DNA from: Camellia lanceoleosa
Taxonomy: Eukaryota; Streptophyta; Magnoliopsida; Ericales; Theaceae
Assembly (NCBI GenBank): GCA_025200525.1
Contig: CM045767.1
Location: forward strand, 7,919,273 to 7,983,272
DNA length: 64,000 nucleotides
Direction: 5' to 3'
Shown one piece after another: positions 10,478 to 22,044 of this stretch. Under the pieces are notes generated by a model. It made no database searches and was not told the origin of the DNA. It saw nothing but the letters and a program-made list of their open reading frames with translations. The number at the start of each line of letters is the position of its first letter. Positions within the stretch are counted from its first letter, which is position 1. Both the position numbers and the translations under genes were made by a program.

Positions 10478-12744
10478 TGTAACGCCCTAAAAAAAAAAAA
10501 ATAACATTATACCCAACAGTATAGACATGCATTGATATATAAAAGATCCACATTCTTCTATTCATCAGAGTTTCATTACAAAAGGTATTACATGTTAACA
10601 ACAAAAGCAAATGCCCTAAGGGCTTACAGCTTTCCAAGTTAACACTTGGTCACAAAAAGGAGAGTACTAACTCATCTACACCTTAAGCCCTTGGCTTGAA
10701 TTTACATGTAATACATCAAAAGAAGATATACAACAAAAAGTCTGTCCGCCTCAAGCCTCCCAAGCTATGTCCTTGGAGGTGGCATGCTACCTGTACCTGA
10801 AAATGATGTTCCCATATAGGGTGAGCCACGGCCAGAGAAATACACTAAACCAACTATGAACAATGACTAAAAGATTAGCAGCTGATAGATGGCCAACACT
10901 AATACATTCATTTGTGCCATCTTACAGTTTCATGACATACAGGTCCATGTTACAATTCATTTTCCATTTCTTTTCAATTCTCAATTCATAACCATGGCTC
11001 AGAACCTGGCCAAACAACTCGTATAAGACTGTAACTCATATCAAACATTTTCCCATTTAAATAAAAGATAAGCATACTAGCTATATCAACACATCAACAG
11101 ATAAGCTTATGAGCTATATTAACACTTCCATCGATATGCCTAAGAGCAATATCACACTTCCAAAGACAAGCGTATGAGCTGTGCCAACACATTACTAGAT
11201 AAGCATATGAACTATATCCATGGAGTACATCCCCTATCTTCTCCCAAACAACATCCAGTTTAGAGGTCCATCCCCTATCATCCCCTAAACCGTGGAGTAC
11301 ATCCCCTATCTCCTCCAACACAACACAATGCATATAAACAACTATTATACACATCACCAATCAATACATAAAATTAATGTATTCTTTCAACTGTCATACT
11401 CAAAGACACATTTCAATGATCGGTTTTAGTTTACCTAATCATCATGCATTGTCTACAACAATCAAGACTATCCTCCACCGATAGCCCAAAAGCTTATTTC
11501 TATCTGAGAATATAAAAAGCAACAAATGGATATATAATCAACATTTCAATTCGGTGAGTGATAAGTAATTCAACTACACCCCTTTAATCCCATGCACTTC
11601 CAATCTCAACATTTCCCCTTCAATTCCTCATTTCCCACAATTAATTATCCCAATTAATCAATCAATGTAATTAGGGCATTTTCCATAATTAACATTACGA
11701 CCCTTAGGTTCCATTTTTATCAATGTTCCAACATTTATTCCATGTCTCTATACCAAACATGCCTCTAGGTTCATTATAAATAAAACCCCAACTTTTGTAA
11801 AACTACACAAAAGCCCCAAACCTTTCCAAAATCACACAATAACCCCCAACATCTCAAAGCACCAAAATTTAAAGACAAAGCTCATAAAGAGGAGTAGGTT
11901 ATCCCTACGTCAAAAGGTGACACCCAAAGGAGAAGATGACGAAAAGGAAGTTGCTCCAAATCACAAGATTCTTGGATCAACGGATAGCCCACGACGATCA
12001 ACCGCCTTTTTGTAAAGGCCAAAGGTTTGGAAAACACTCTAGCTAGATCAACACTTAGAGAGAAGTGAAGAATGTAGAGAGAGAAGCTCTCAAATGGTGT
12101 TTTTGAAAAGTAGGAGTGTGTATGTAAAAAGTGATTTTAAAAGCCTAACTGCCGACTGATATACGACATTTCTGCTCGAGCGTAAAACACAACGCTCGAG
12201 CGTCAAGAACAAAAATCTGGGTCCGCTCGAGTGTAAGAATACCCGCTCGAGCGCCAAGACACATGAATAAAGTACATCCGCTTGAGCGCGAAAACCAGTC
12301 CGCTCGAACGCAAATTCCCCCCTTCCAGAACTTGCACCACCAATGTACTACCCGTTCGAGCGCCAACAAGCCTGCTCGAGCGCAACTCGCTCGAGCACAG
12401 GAAATCCGCTCGAGCGTAGAAATCACATCTACAGAAGTTTTGCAGGAAACAAAATACTGTAAGTGTGTAAATCCCGCTCGAGTGCAATAAGTCCCGCTCG
12501 AGCGTACTGCCAAAAACCAAAACCCACTCGAGCACAGAACAACCCGCTCGAGCGTAACAGCAAAAACCTGGGCAACTAGGTTTGAGACTCAGGCTCAACC
12601 AACCTGTAACACTCCTGTCCAAAACATCCCAAAACTCACACAAATGGAATTAAAGGACGACAACAAGATAGACACAACTACCAACTCTACGGGACCGAGT
12701 CTGGAGTACAACTGAACAGTAAAGGGAATACCGGGATCGCTATA
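10478..12744 (-). mobile_element. Solo LTR, Tekay-type family, 2.27 kb
   Basis: The segment begins TGTAACGCCCT and ends GGGATCGCTATA, the same ends as the LTRs at 50344 and 57749. It is bounded by identical 5-bp GTATA repeats (10473-10477 and 12745-12749). No internal region adjoins it, so it is a solo LTR. Shared landmarks with the other copies are the CATCCCCTATCTCCTCC block near 11225-11325, CATGCATTGTCTACAACAA at 11442, and TAAAGAGGAGTAGG near 11885. The strand is given by the pol-bearing relative. In element orientation the LTR starts TATAGCG rather than TG. Confidence 0.85.
12170..12560. repeat. Cluster of CGCTCGAGCG-like palindromes
   Basis: About fourteen occurrences of CTCGAGCG or one-base variants lie within roughly 390 bp near the right end of the solo LTR, spaced irregularly 15-60 bp apart. 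Because the motif is palindromic it creates long open frames on both strands (12145-12643), which are not taken as genes. Variants are mainly CTCGAGTG, CTTGAGCG and CTCGAACG, consistent with CpG decay. The LTRs at 51810-52160 and 59205-59550 have the same GC-rich island. Confidence 0.8.
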
Positions 12745-12917
12745 GTATATATTTGTAAAAACTTATACAAATATATACAGTAAACACTTTATACCTAAAC
12801 ACTTCCCCTAAAACCATTATTACTTCGGTAATGGGCTTTTGAAATTTGAAAACTGAAGTAGTGAAATTTGAAATTTAATAATCAGTAAATATTAATTTAA
12901 TCACTTTATTTATAAGC

Positions 12918-13273
12918 GTGGCATGTTATCGTGTCCAAGATTACAACCAAGAGCAATTCCGAGTTCATGGACTCTCTACCACCTACTCCTCTCGTCCATT
13001 AAGGCTTCAAGCTATTTATGTTGAGGGTGACTCACTCACCGTTGTGAATGCTATCCGTGATTGTTCGAATTTGTTCTCTTCTTTTGATCACATTATGCAA
13101 GAAGTATCTCTGAAGGGTTGGTGTTCTCAACGATTTCATATCTCATATACAAACTAGGTAATATGTTGACGCATGGATTGATTCCCATGGCATGTCGCTT
13201 AGAGGGTTTAGTTGTTTGGCTTGAAGATATTCCTCCGGCTCTTTTGTCCTTAGTTCTTCTTGAAGTTTTGTAA
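12918..13273 (+). pseudogene. RNase H-like (RVT_3) fragment
   Basis: The frame encodes LRLQAIYVEGDSLTVVNAIR, which resembles the plant RVT_3/RNase H-like domain (commonly VESDSLxVVxAL). It is followed after a one-base shift near 13155 by GNMLTHGLIPMACRLEGLVVWLEDIPPALL, whose tail resembles the W-x-D-x-PP ending of the same proteins. These domains occur at the C-terminus of plant LINE polyproteins and in stand-alone host ORFs; which source applies here is not clear. The beginning of the domain is missing, and a TAG follows the first frame at 13155-13157. Confidence 0.55.
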
Positions 13274-15122
13274 CTTGTTTCTTTGATTATCCAATCTAAA
13301 AAATATATATAATTAAAAGTCATAATAAAAAAAGAAAATGATACAATTTTATACTTTAAGGAGTTAAAATGTACAAATTTATAAGTGAGATAGATAAACT
13401 AATATTTAATAATAATTAAAAAAATTTAATATAATTAAGATTAATTTTTTTTGTATGGATAAAAGTACAATGCATGTGACCGAGATCTAGATTGACAAGT
13501 TGTGATGCCCAGATCTTTCAATTGCTGTAAGATGAGGAGTTCAATTTTCTTCGCATATCTTTTTGGATGTTTTAAATTAATATGTTTGGTACCTTTCGAT
13601 TCTTCTTTTTCTTCTTCTTTTTTGTCCTTAATGTTTTTTCTTTTTCATACCTTAGTCAATTTTTTTTTTTTTTTTTAACTTGTTAATTGCATCTAACAAA
13701 AAAAGGAAAATTTACTTATAAAACTCATTTTAAGGAATGGTGATCCATTTAATCACAAGGATTTTCTCATAGACCAATTAGTCCCATTGATTTTAGAAAA
13801 GTAGATTTAATATATTATTTGAAAATTACATTTACAGTTATACTTTCTATTATATTTTTTTCTTTCTTTTTTTTTTTTGCCTTTTTGTGTTAGAAATGTA
13901 ACATACACAATATATGATAATCAAATTTGGGATAAATTTTTATATGATAATCTTTTTTATTTGAAAAACATTTCAAAAGGAGTATAAAAATGACTTGCAA
14001 TATGGGATTTTTTAAACATTCTAAAAAGATACGAGATTCTTCAAACATTTCAAAAGGAATATAAAAACTCTTTAGTAAGTTTTGGGTAAATATATAATTT
14101 TAAATTGTAACATTCCAATGTAATACTCATGCGTAATACTCCAATATAATACTAAAAAAAAATGACTCCCTAGGGTACTTTTTACAAACGTAACATTCCA
14201 ATATAATACTCCAAAAAAACTTCTTAATATAACACTCTAATATTACACATACAACGTGTTTATTCTTCTTTTTTCAAATGTAAAACTCCAAAAAAATGAT
14301 GTGGAATTCTTCAAACCATTCCAAGAGTACAAAAAGTACTTAGTAAGTTTTGGACAAATGTATAATTTCAAACTGTGAGTATTATGTTTGGGAAAAGTAA
14401 AGTAAGGAATTTTTTAGTGTTTTTTTGTGTGTTATATTGGAGTGTGTTACATTGAGGTGTTACATTTGAGATTACATCGATTGGAGTGCTATGTTTGGAA
14501 AAAACACACTAAGAAGTTTTTTTTTTGTGTGTTACGTTAAAGTGTAACGTTTGTAAAAAATAGATTAAGGGGTTTTTTTTTTTTAGTGTTACGTTTGGAA
14601 AAAATATACTAAAGAGTTTTTTAGTGTGTTACATTAGAGTATTACGTTATTGGAGTGTTACGTATTTGTTCGTAATGTGAGATATGTTCTAGAACGAGGG
14701 AAAATCTAAAACCTCTATAATGCAAATTGCTTAAATGTATAATTTTACATTTGGAAAAACTCACTTTTATTCCTTAAAAATTAAAGTCAAACATGCAAGT
14801 CAAACATATAAGTTACTATTATTTTGTGTAATTTTCACTTTAATAGGCTCCAACATTGAATATGTATACCTGTATTTAGGGGTCGTTTGGGAAAAAAAAA
14901 ATTAGCTTGATTTTTTAATTTTTTGATTAATTTAACCTAACTAAATTAGTTCTGTTTGGAAAGAATTTTTTCATTTTAATTTTTTTTTTGTGAAGGAAAA
15001 AGTAAAATGATTATGATTTGAATATAACAATTTGTTTTATTCACTTATTTTGTCTATTTAATATTTTTGTACTTTTTTAGTCCCAATCAACTTAATATAC
15101 AAGAAATTAGTTTCATATTTTT
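13274..15122. other. AT-rich DNA with inverted short repeats
   Basis: No gene is seen. Between about 14096 and 14670 the motif CATTCCAATATAATACTCC recurs on the left while its mirror (GGAGTGTTAC, GAGTATTACGTTATTGGAG) recurs on the right. The sequence is thus loosely foldback and rich in TGTTAC/GTAACA words. The ends could not be fixed. Confidence 0.45.
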
Positions 15123-15258
15123 ACGTTGTGTTTGGTTGAGGGATTTAGGAAGAGATTTGGAAAGGGAACGAAAAAATATATATGAAATGTAAATAAAATA
15201 TTTCACACACTTTTTTCTTTTCAAATTTCTTTTCAAAATTTTCAATTAAACACAACGT
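15123..15258. mobile_element. Small MITE, copy 2 (CGTTGTGTTTGG ends)
   Basis: ACGTTGTGTTTGGTTGA at the left is mirrored by TCAATTAAACACAACGT at the right (15 of 17 positions). The interior shares GAGATTTGGAAAGGGAAC and TTTCACACACTTTTTTC with the element at 9375-9490. Confidence 0.6.
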
Positions 15259-15379
15259 AAAATTATAAATCTAACCCTCTTAATTGTAAATAAATAAATA
15301 ACTACAAGGCTATTTTCACATCTGAGTTTGAATTTTGAATAAAGATAAAGGTTGTAATTAGCTTCCGAGTAAACCTTGG

Positions 15380-15730
15380 TAGTTGCATTTCAATCACACA
15401 TTTACTAGTGTTTATCAATGTGGAAAGTCATTGATGCATATTGCATTATTGACCCTCTAATGTAACTTCATTTTTTACGTTTAAAGAACAAAATTCTTAA
15501 TTATTTTGGTATTGTACTATTTGAAATTCAGTAATTTTAGGAAGAGAAATTTGCCAGTAGTAGCTTTTGCATCAATCACACATTTACTAGTGCTAATCAA
15601 TGTGGAAAGTCATTGATGCATGTTGCATTGCGTTATTGACCTCCTAATGTAACTTCATTTTTTACGTTTAAAAAAACCAAAATTCTTAATTATTTTGATA
15701 TTGTACTATTTGAAATTAAATAAAATATTA
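15380..15730. repeat. Two-unit tandem duplication, about 180 bp
   Basis: CAATCACACATTTACTAGTG followed by CAATGTGGAAAGTCATTGAT occurs at about 15391 and again at about 15574. Both are followed by AATGTAACTTCATTTTTTAC and AAAATTCTTAATTATTTT. The copies differ by a few substitutions and small indels. Confidence 0.8.
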
Positions 15731-15765
15731 AAATAAATATAATAGTTTAATTATTTTAATATTAA

Positions 15766-16165
15766 GGGTTTGGCTATGGTCCAGTAGTCCAAGATCGGAC
15801 TGGACCGTGTTATTGGGCCTGTGGGAGCCCATCACGGATCCCGTTTTGATAATCTAAACCGTTCAATGTGTAGAAATCATCGATTACTATATGTTTTTCA
15901 AAATCACGTTGATCGGATATTGAGAGCTATGTGATCAAAACAGTTTTTTGTCAACCGTTAATTTGTTTATCGTCCAATTTTTAAACAAAACTAATTTGAT
16001 CACATAGCTATCAATATCTGATCAACGTGATTTTTTATAAGAATATAGCATTCGATGAGTTCTACACATTGCACGGCTTGGATTATCAAAACGAGATCCG
16101 GGATGAGCCCCACAAACCTAACAACACGATCCAATCCAATCTTAAACTAGACCATAGCCAAACCC
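15766..16165. mobile_element. Long-TIR MITE (Mutator-like), copy 2
   Basis: GGGTTTGGCTATGGTC at the left end is the exact inverted repeat of GACCATAGCCAAACCC at the right end. Inner blocks CACGTTGATCGGATATTGA and TCAATATCTGATCAACGTG pair across the centre. Flanks are TAATATTAA (15757-15765) and TAATATTTA (16166-16174), a 9-bp target duplication with one mismatch. The interior shares GTTCAATRTRTAGAA and the GATCGGAT blocks with 5372-5767. The 74-codon frame at 16027 lies across the TIR and is not a gene. Confidence 0.75.
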
Positions 16166-16396
16166 TAATATTTACATCCCACCCTCTCTTTCCCTTTTTA
16201 TTTTTTATTTTTATATTAACTTTATCCAATAAATACAATGGTCTCCTTTGATGAAGAAGTTAAAAATAGTTTTTTTAACTTTTTGATTTTTTTATTTTGA
16301 ATCATATTATTATCTTTATTTTATTTACATATTTTAAAAAAAAAATCAAAAAAGACCAAAAAAATCCGTTTTTACCCAATCTTCCAAAACAACATA

Positions 16397-16800
16397 TTTA
16401 GTGTGTTTGGTTTTAGTTTTTTAAATTCAATTTTCTAAAAATTGAGTTTTTTGTTTTTTGTATTTTTTTTTTGTTTTTTGAATATTTTTAAAATTTTAAT
16501 CATTTTTTTTTACTTTTTTAGATGCACCTTACTTAGATGTATCTAAATCAGAAATGGTTGTGAAAAATAATTTTAAAAATTAATAAATACATAAAAATAT
16601 GAAAATGTATTGATTTTTTGTATTTTTGATATTTAGTGTATTTTTTAAATATTTTTTCACAAATATTATACTTCTAAAGTGTATTTATGTTAAGTATGTC
16701 TAAAAATTTAAAAAAATTCATTAAAAATATTAAAATACGAAAAATAAAAAAATAAAATTTTCTAAAAAATGTTTTAAAATCAGAACCAAACAAATTTTTT
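16397..16800. repeat. MITE-like GTTTGGTT repeat
   Basis: The left end is AGTGTGTTTGGTTTTAG and the right end AAATCAGAACCAAACAAA, so they are imperfect inverted repeats. Just inside, AATTCAATTTTCTAAAAATTG pairs with AAAATTTTCTAAAAAATG-like sequence. The interior is A/T homopolymer-rich. Similar repeats lie at 18508-18950 and about 4878-5215. Confidence 0.5.
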
Positions 16801-16840
16801 TTTTTTTTTTATCTCTCCACACCCGAGGCCTTTTATTTAT

Positions 16841-16857
16841 TTATATATATATATATA
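16841..16857 (+). promoter_or_regulatory. TATA-box-like run before the DUF642 relic
   Basis: An alternating TA run ending TATATATAGC lies about 57-73 bases before the ATG at 16914, followed by CT-rich leader sequence. That is a normal plant core-promoter spacing. It could equally be a simple (TA)n repeat. Confidence 0.4.
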
Positions 16858-17479
16858 GCTCACTCTCATCTCTTTCCTCATTTCAAAACACAGCTACACT
16901 ACAGCATCAGCAAATGGCTCTGTTTCTCTCTCTATGCTCTACAGCATATCTATGCTTCTGCAGCTCTTCCCCCTCTTCAACCACATCTTGATGGTAAGCA
17001 CTCTCTTACTCCCTTTTACTTGCTTTATATACATCTCACATTACAACTCTGTTTCTCTTTTTGGAAGAAATTGCTTGAATGTGATGTGGTTTAGTTCTGA
17101 TTTGGTTTGTAAATCAACAAAGTTTTTACTTTTTAGAGTAACTCTAACACTGCATTTCACTTAACAAAAGTATATATAAAATAATTTTATTTTTTTAATT
17201 TTATCACAATTTTACCTAGTATGTGTACTCAAACAACAATCGCTACTCATGAAATTAGTTTGCCTAACTTTTAAAACTCTCTAAATTTAGTTATCCAAAT
17301 GGTTTGAGGCAAAATGTAGATCCATTCTTGGTGAGTTTGGGACTAGCCAAAAAAAAAAAAAAGAATTTTTCCTTTTTAGTATTTTTCTAATTTGTGTAGA
17401 AAAAATTTACTTTTCAAGTCAATCTACTAGATCTAAAAAAAAAATAAATAAATAAAACAACTCCGATTGGTAGCTCGGA

Positions 17480-18060
17480 AAAGGCGTGGCTCGAATGGCC
17501 CGACACCAAAACGACGTCATTTGTGTTTTTTTTTTTCGTTGTTTTTCTGAAGACGAAGAAGAAGAAGAAAGAAGAAGAAGAAGAAGAAGAAGAAGAAGAA
17601 GAAGAAGGGTCTGTTGCGCTGCTGGGCTTCATCAACATCAACAAAAAAACAAAAAAAAATTTTGTTGATCAACATCAACAAATTTTTTTCTGAACAAATT
17701 TTTTTTTGTTCATCAACATCAACAAGATCTGGGTCTGCAGATCCAGATCAACATCATCAACATTTTCATCAACAAATTGCAACAACATCATCATCGTCTT
17801 CATCATCATCATCTTCATCTTCATCAACAAAAAAAAAAAAAAAAAAAAAAAAATTCCTTAGGTCTGCAGATTCGGATCAACATCATCAACACCTTCATCA
17901 TCTTCATCAACAAAAAAAAAAAAATTTCCCTTTCAACCTCAAATCCAGATCTACTGGAAAGGGAAAAAAAAAAAAAATTAGAGAAAACAGAGGGGCCGAT
18001 CTTCCTTCTTCTCTTCTCTTCTCTTCTCTTCTCTCTCTCTGTCTCCTCGTCTCTTCCCTT
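17480..18060. repeat. Low-complexity insert: (GAA)n, poly-A, CAACATCAT, CTTCT tracts
   Basis: Within the DUF642 intron, a (GAA)n run (about 17553-17606) is followed by repeated CAACATCAACA and TCATCATCATC words, long A-tracts (17827-17852, 17911-17924, 17969-17978) and a TCTTCTCTTC run (18008-18033). Open frames here on both strands are low-complexity artefacts. AAAACGACGTCATTT (about 17508) and AAATGACATCGTTTT (about 18109) at the two ends are near-inverted repeats, hinting at a bounded insert. Confidence 0.6.
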
Positions 18061-18507
18061 TGTATTTGAACGCATAGAGAAAGAAAGAAAAGGAAAAAAA
18101 AAAACCCAAAATGACATCGTTTTGGGTATTCGGGCCAATTTCGAGCCAACAATTTCGAGCAACGGATCATTTTTCAACAAAAAAATTGAAAAAATCTTCT
18201 AAAAGGTTCATTAAAAATAAAAAAGTCCTTACTTTTTTTTTTCCGTCTTAGTAGAATATAAAAATGTAAAATTTTCTAAAAGGCTACCTGTAATTTTTCC
18301 TTTTTTATTTTGAAAATTTATGCTAGACTCTAGAGTATTTTGTTGCAGTTTCTACTTATCAAACATAAATAAATTAAATAAGTTTAAAAAAATAGAACAT
18401 AAAAATTGAAAGTTCAGAAATAAGTGCATTTACCTTTACCTTTAGTGCCCATTTCACAACTTGTCTTTATTTTTTGTTATTTCTTAACTTTGTTATGACG
18501 TCTTGTT

Positions 18508-18950
18508 TGGTTTCGTAATTCGGGATTTATTTTTTAGAAAATTGATTTTTTTTTGTTTTTTCATATTTTTATTTTATTTTTTTGAATTTTTAAAATATTT
18601 TAAGTAATTTTTTTTTTAATTTTTAAATACACCTAACATAAATACACTTAAAAAACATAGTATTTGTGAAAAAAAATCTTTAAAAAATTCACTAAATACC
18701 AAAAAATACAAAAACCAAAAAAAAAAAAAATTCAATATATTTTTTGTGTTATTGTGTATTTATTGATTTTTAAAAATATTTTTTAACAAATATTTTACTT
18801 TTTAGATATATCTAAGTAAAGTGCATCTAAAAAGGTAAAAAAAATTATTGAAAATTTTAAAAATATTTACTACAAACAATAAAATATGAAAAACAAAAAA
18901 ACCTAGAAAATTGAAACCAATCACAGATTTTGAATGATTTTTAATTTATT
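18508..18950. repeat. MITE-like GTTTGG repeat in the DUF642 intron
   Basis: TTGTTTGGTTTCGTAATTC at the left, with TTTTTAGAAAATTGATTTT, is mirrored loosely by AAAAACCTAGAAAATTGAAACC at the right. The interior is homopolymer-rich and contains the words GATATATCTAAG and AAAGTGCATCTAAAAAGG, found also in the 16397 repeat. Confidence 0.45.
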
Positions 18951-19785
18951 TTTGTTTTGGTGACAACCAACCTTTTTATCTAATTATTAACTTTTAATTT
19001 AGGTAGAAAAACACCAAACAAGTCCAAATTTAGACTACATTTTATTAATTAGGTGTCATTAATTATGAACACTCTCTCTCCACAGGACTTCTTGCAAATT
19101 GAGACTTTGACATACCACCAAACCCCTCAAACCTCAACAAAACAGTGATCAAAGGAAAACACTCACTACCCAACTGGGAAATCAATGGCTTAGTTGAGTA
19201 CATGTTAGGTGGGCCTCAACCAGGTGGCTTCTACTTTGCCATTCCACGTGGCGCCCATACAGGGAGGCTAGGAAATAAAGCATCAATCTCTCAAAATCTC
19301 ACCTTTGGAGCCACAAGAACTTGTGCACTTGATGAGATGTTGAGAGTCTCTGCTTCTAGTCTCTCTGCTGATCTTTCAATTCAGACCTTGTATAGTAATG
19401 ATGGTGGTGGTACTTTTGGGTGGGCTTTCATGGCTAGTTCTAAGGTTGTTAAGGTCAATTTTCATAACCCTGGGTTCAAGAGGACCTTACTTGTAGACCC
19501 CTATTGGATGCTATTGCTATCAAAGAGCTTCCCCCTCTCACTTATACTAGAGGTAAGTATGCGCTCTCTTTTTAAATTTTTTTTAGTGTACATGGGTTTG
19601 AGATGTGATTAATTTTGAAAAAATTACAGCGTATGTCTTAAAAAAAAAAATTAAATCAATGGTAAATTTTATCAACTTCAATAATTAATTTTTTCTATAA
19701 ATTTGTAAATATTTTGTGAAGGTACATTGATTTGCAATTTTCTAATAGTATCATTGTTATACTCATATCATTCTCTTAATAAGAA

Positions 19786-19813
19786 CTAGTATATCACCCG
19801 TGCTACGTACGGG
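19786..19813 (-). mobile_element. Helitron 3'-terminus (hairpin + CTAG)
   Basis: On the minus strand the sequence CCCGTAC-GTA-GCACGGG forms a 7-bp stem (one G-T pair) with a 3-nt loop. A 7-nt spacer TGATATA and CTAG followed by T come next. Plant Helitrons end in a short GC-rich hairpin about 8-12 nt before CTRR, inserted ahead of T. The body would lie to the right (higher coordinates); no 5' TC end or Rep/helicase frame was identified, so it is probably a non-autonomous or truncated copy. Confidence 0.55.
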
Positions 19814-22044
19814 ATAAAATAATATATTATTCATTAAAAAATAATAATTATAGTCAATTTTTTTTTTATATTTTGTCTCACGTAAATAAAATTTTATATA
19901 TAAGTTTAAGCGTTTTCTTTCAAATGTTCCTTTACTATAATATATAGTATAGATAGATTAAAATTGTTGTATTAATGATTAATAATTAAAATTATGCTTT
20001 GTTATAAAAAAAATGGCATAACCAGAATACTTCACTATTTTAGAATAAAAATATATGAATTTTGAAAAATTATCATATTGATTTTTGAAAGGGAAATAAT
20101 TAAAGAAATTTTAAAAACTTAATGAGTAAGAAAAAATCATCGTAACATGTAAAATCATTAAAATCATGGTTAAATTAGCAAATCATTCAAACAAAAAATG
20201 GTTTAGCTTAATCAGTTAGGTCAAAAGAGTAACCAGCTTATATAAAAATTAATTAATTAAAACTTTAAAAAATAGTAATATAAAAATTTCATAACATAAT
20301 GAAATAATTATTTTAAATTAAAATAATTTTTTTATAAAAAAACAAAAATATAATTTTTCAAAAGTTAAGGAAATGATGTGAAACCCAGATCTCCCAAATA
20401 CAAGTGCCTCCACCAACCACCTCAACCCCCTTAGTTCAAAACCAAAAAAATGGTATCGCATAATAGCAACCTTCATCACCTCTGCGCATAATAGTTACAT
20501 TCATCACCCCTGCGCGTGAACAAATAGCAATTTTCATCCATCCCTTTGTTGAACAAAAAAAACTTCAACACCCCTGCTAAAAAATAAACAATAGCAACCT
20601 TCATCACCCCTGCATATAATAGCAACCTTCATCACCAAGCGGAGACTGACTACTAGAAGATAGGAGAGAAAAGGAAATCGTCATCAGAGGAGAGGAGATC
20701 GTCATCCCCGACCAAACAAACAGAGAGGCTTACTACTGCTACTCATGATTTCATCTTCATTGCAATCACAAAATCAGAGGTGAGTCTCTCATCCATCAAC
20801 CATTTCATTTTTATACAATTCACAATTCACATTATTTTAACGACATGTCGTTTTCACCTGCAGTTTATAAATCTTTTATTAATCAAATAAAAGCAGTGTT
20901 GTTTTATTTTTGTTTTGGAGATAGATGCATGATTTTATTATGACAGTGAGAAAGAGTTGAATGCATCTCCTCAATCCCATGCCGTCTTCCGACACCTCAC
21001 TCCATTGCTATGAGGCCTTCATGGGATAAAAGGTGGCTACAGTGATTGCTGTTTGGCGATGGGCACGGTCACCTACCTACCTCAACTTTTGATAAATTAT
21101 TCTTCTGCCTCTAATAAAAAAATATATTTTAATTTAATCCTTTTATTGCAAATAATATCTTGAAATTTTTATATCACTATTTTCTTTATTTTTTTATAAG
21201 AAAAAATTTAATTTATCACTTTAAATATTTAATTATGCTAATTTTTTTTTTAGTAGATAAATGTTATATATCACTAATATTTTGTCACTGTTTTATATCA
21301 CTTCTTATACGACACATAATTATTACACAATTAATAACAACTAGTAATATACTGCCTTGTAATTTAATTATTTAAAACAGTGAAAAACACATGTAATATC
21401 TAATAGCCTCTATATATTATTTATTCACTTTTCTCTCATTTCTTTCTCATCCTCACTATATCTTTTTGTGTGTGTGCATCTTAATATAATTTTGTTCTCA
21501 TATTTTATGAGGGTATATATATGTAATTATTCATACATAAAATAAATTAATAACAATAAAGATAATAATTAGTTAACTTGACCTTATATTTAAAAATAAC
21601 TTTTGCATCGCACTAATTTTTAGTTTTACCATCAACTAAAAATTAAGTTAAATTATGATTTTTGATGTTCCTTCTAAGCGAAATCCTCGAGACTCATAGT
21701 CCCTTAACATATAACACAACCAAACATGGGTTTGGTGAGACCCAGGAATTATTAATCTAATCCCACCCCTAAGAGGCCAAACAAACATGCCCTTCTTGTT
21801 CAACTTTACTATGAAAAACTCTAGGAAGCTATGGCCTAACGTGCGCAGTGTGCGCACGTAGGTTAGTGGCATCAACTCTCCTTTCCACTTTATAAAGACA
21901 CAAACAGAGAGAGACGGTTTGAGACTGGATTTCTTGTTTGCTCTCAACGTGGGAACTCACAACAACATATCGGTCTAGTTCTCATTTTTTGTTAAAAGTT
22001 TTTGAAAGCAGTTTTATTTATTTATTAATTTTTGTTTTGGATGC
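19814..22044. other. Intergenic DNA
   Basis: No gene is recognised. The words AATAGCAACCTTCATCACC and CATCACCCCTGC recur several times at 20463-20637 as an irregular tandem repeat. The rest is AT-rich, apart from a less AT-rich stretch at 20640-21090 with no recognisable frame. Confidence 0.45.

Larger units (their letters stand above)
16914..19552 (+). pseudogene. DUF642 cell-wall protein gene, broken (exons 1-2)
   Basis: DUF642 proteins are secreted plant cell-wall proteins with galactose-binding-like folds. Exon 1 (16914-16993) starts ATGGCTCTGTTTCTC, encodes a hydrophobic leader, and ends GATG before GTAAGC. Exon 2 (19086-19552) follows a CTCTCCACAG acceptor, so the junction restores Asp-Gly-Leu-Leu, the usual DUF642 mature start. 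Exon 2 reads SNLNKTVIKGKHSLPNWEI, then GPQPGGFYFAIPRGAH, RLGNKASISQ and TFGATRTCALDEMLRVS, and ends ELPPLTYTR before GTAAGT. Lesions: a frameshift within exon 1, TGA where glycine is expected a few codons into exon 2 (about 19100), loss of about ten residues before TFGATRTC, and a one-base deletion near 19472. Later exons (the second DUF642 repeat) are not found downstream. The 2.1-kb intron contains repeats. Confidence 0.8.

Noticed and set aside
12145..12643. Overlapping 122- and 146-codon minus frames, Ala/Arg/Ser-rich
   Set aside because: Produced by the CTCGAGCG palindrome cluster of the solo LTR, which has no stops in any frame.
17414..18202. Several overlapping frames of 76-151 codons on both strands
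   Set aside because: Low-complexity (GAA)n, poly-A and CAT/CTT repeats within an intron.
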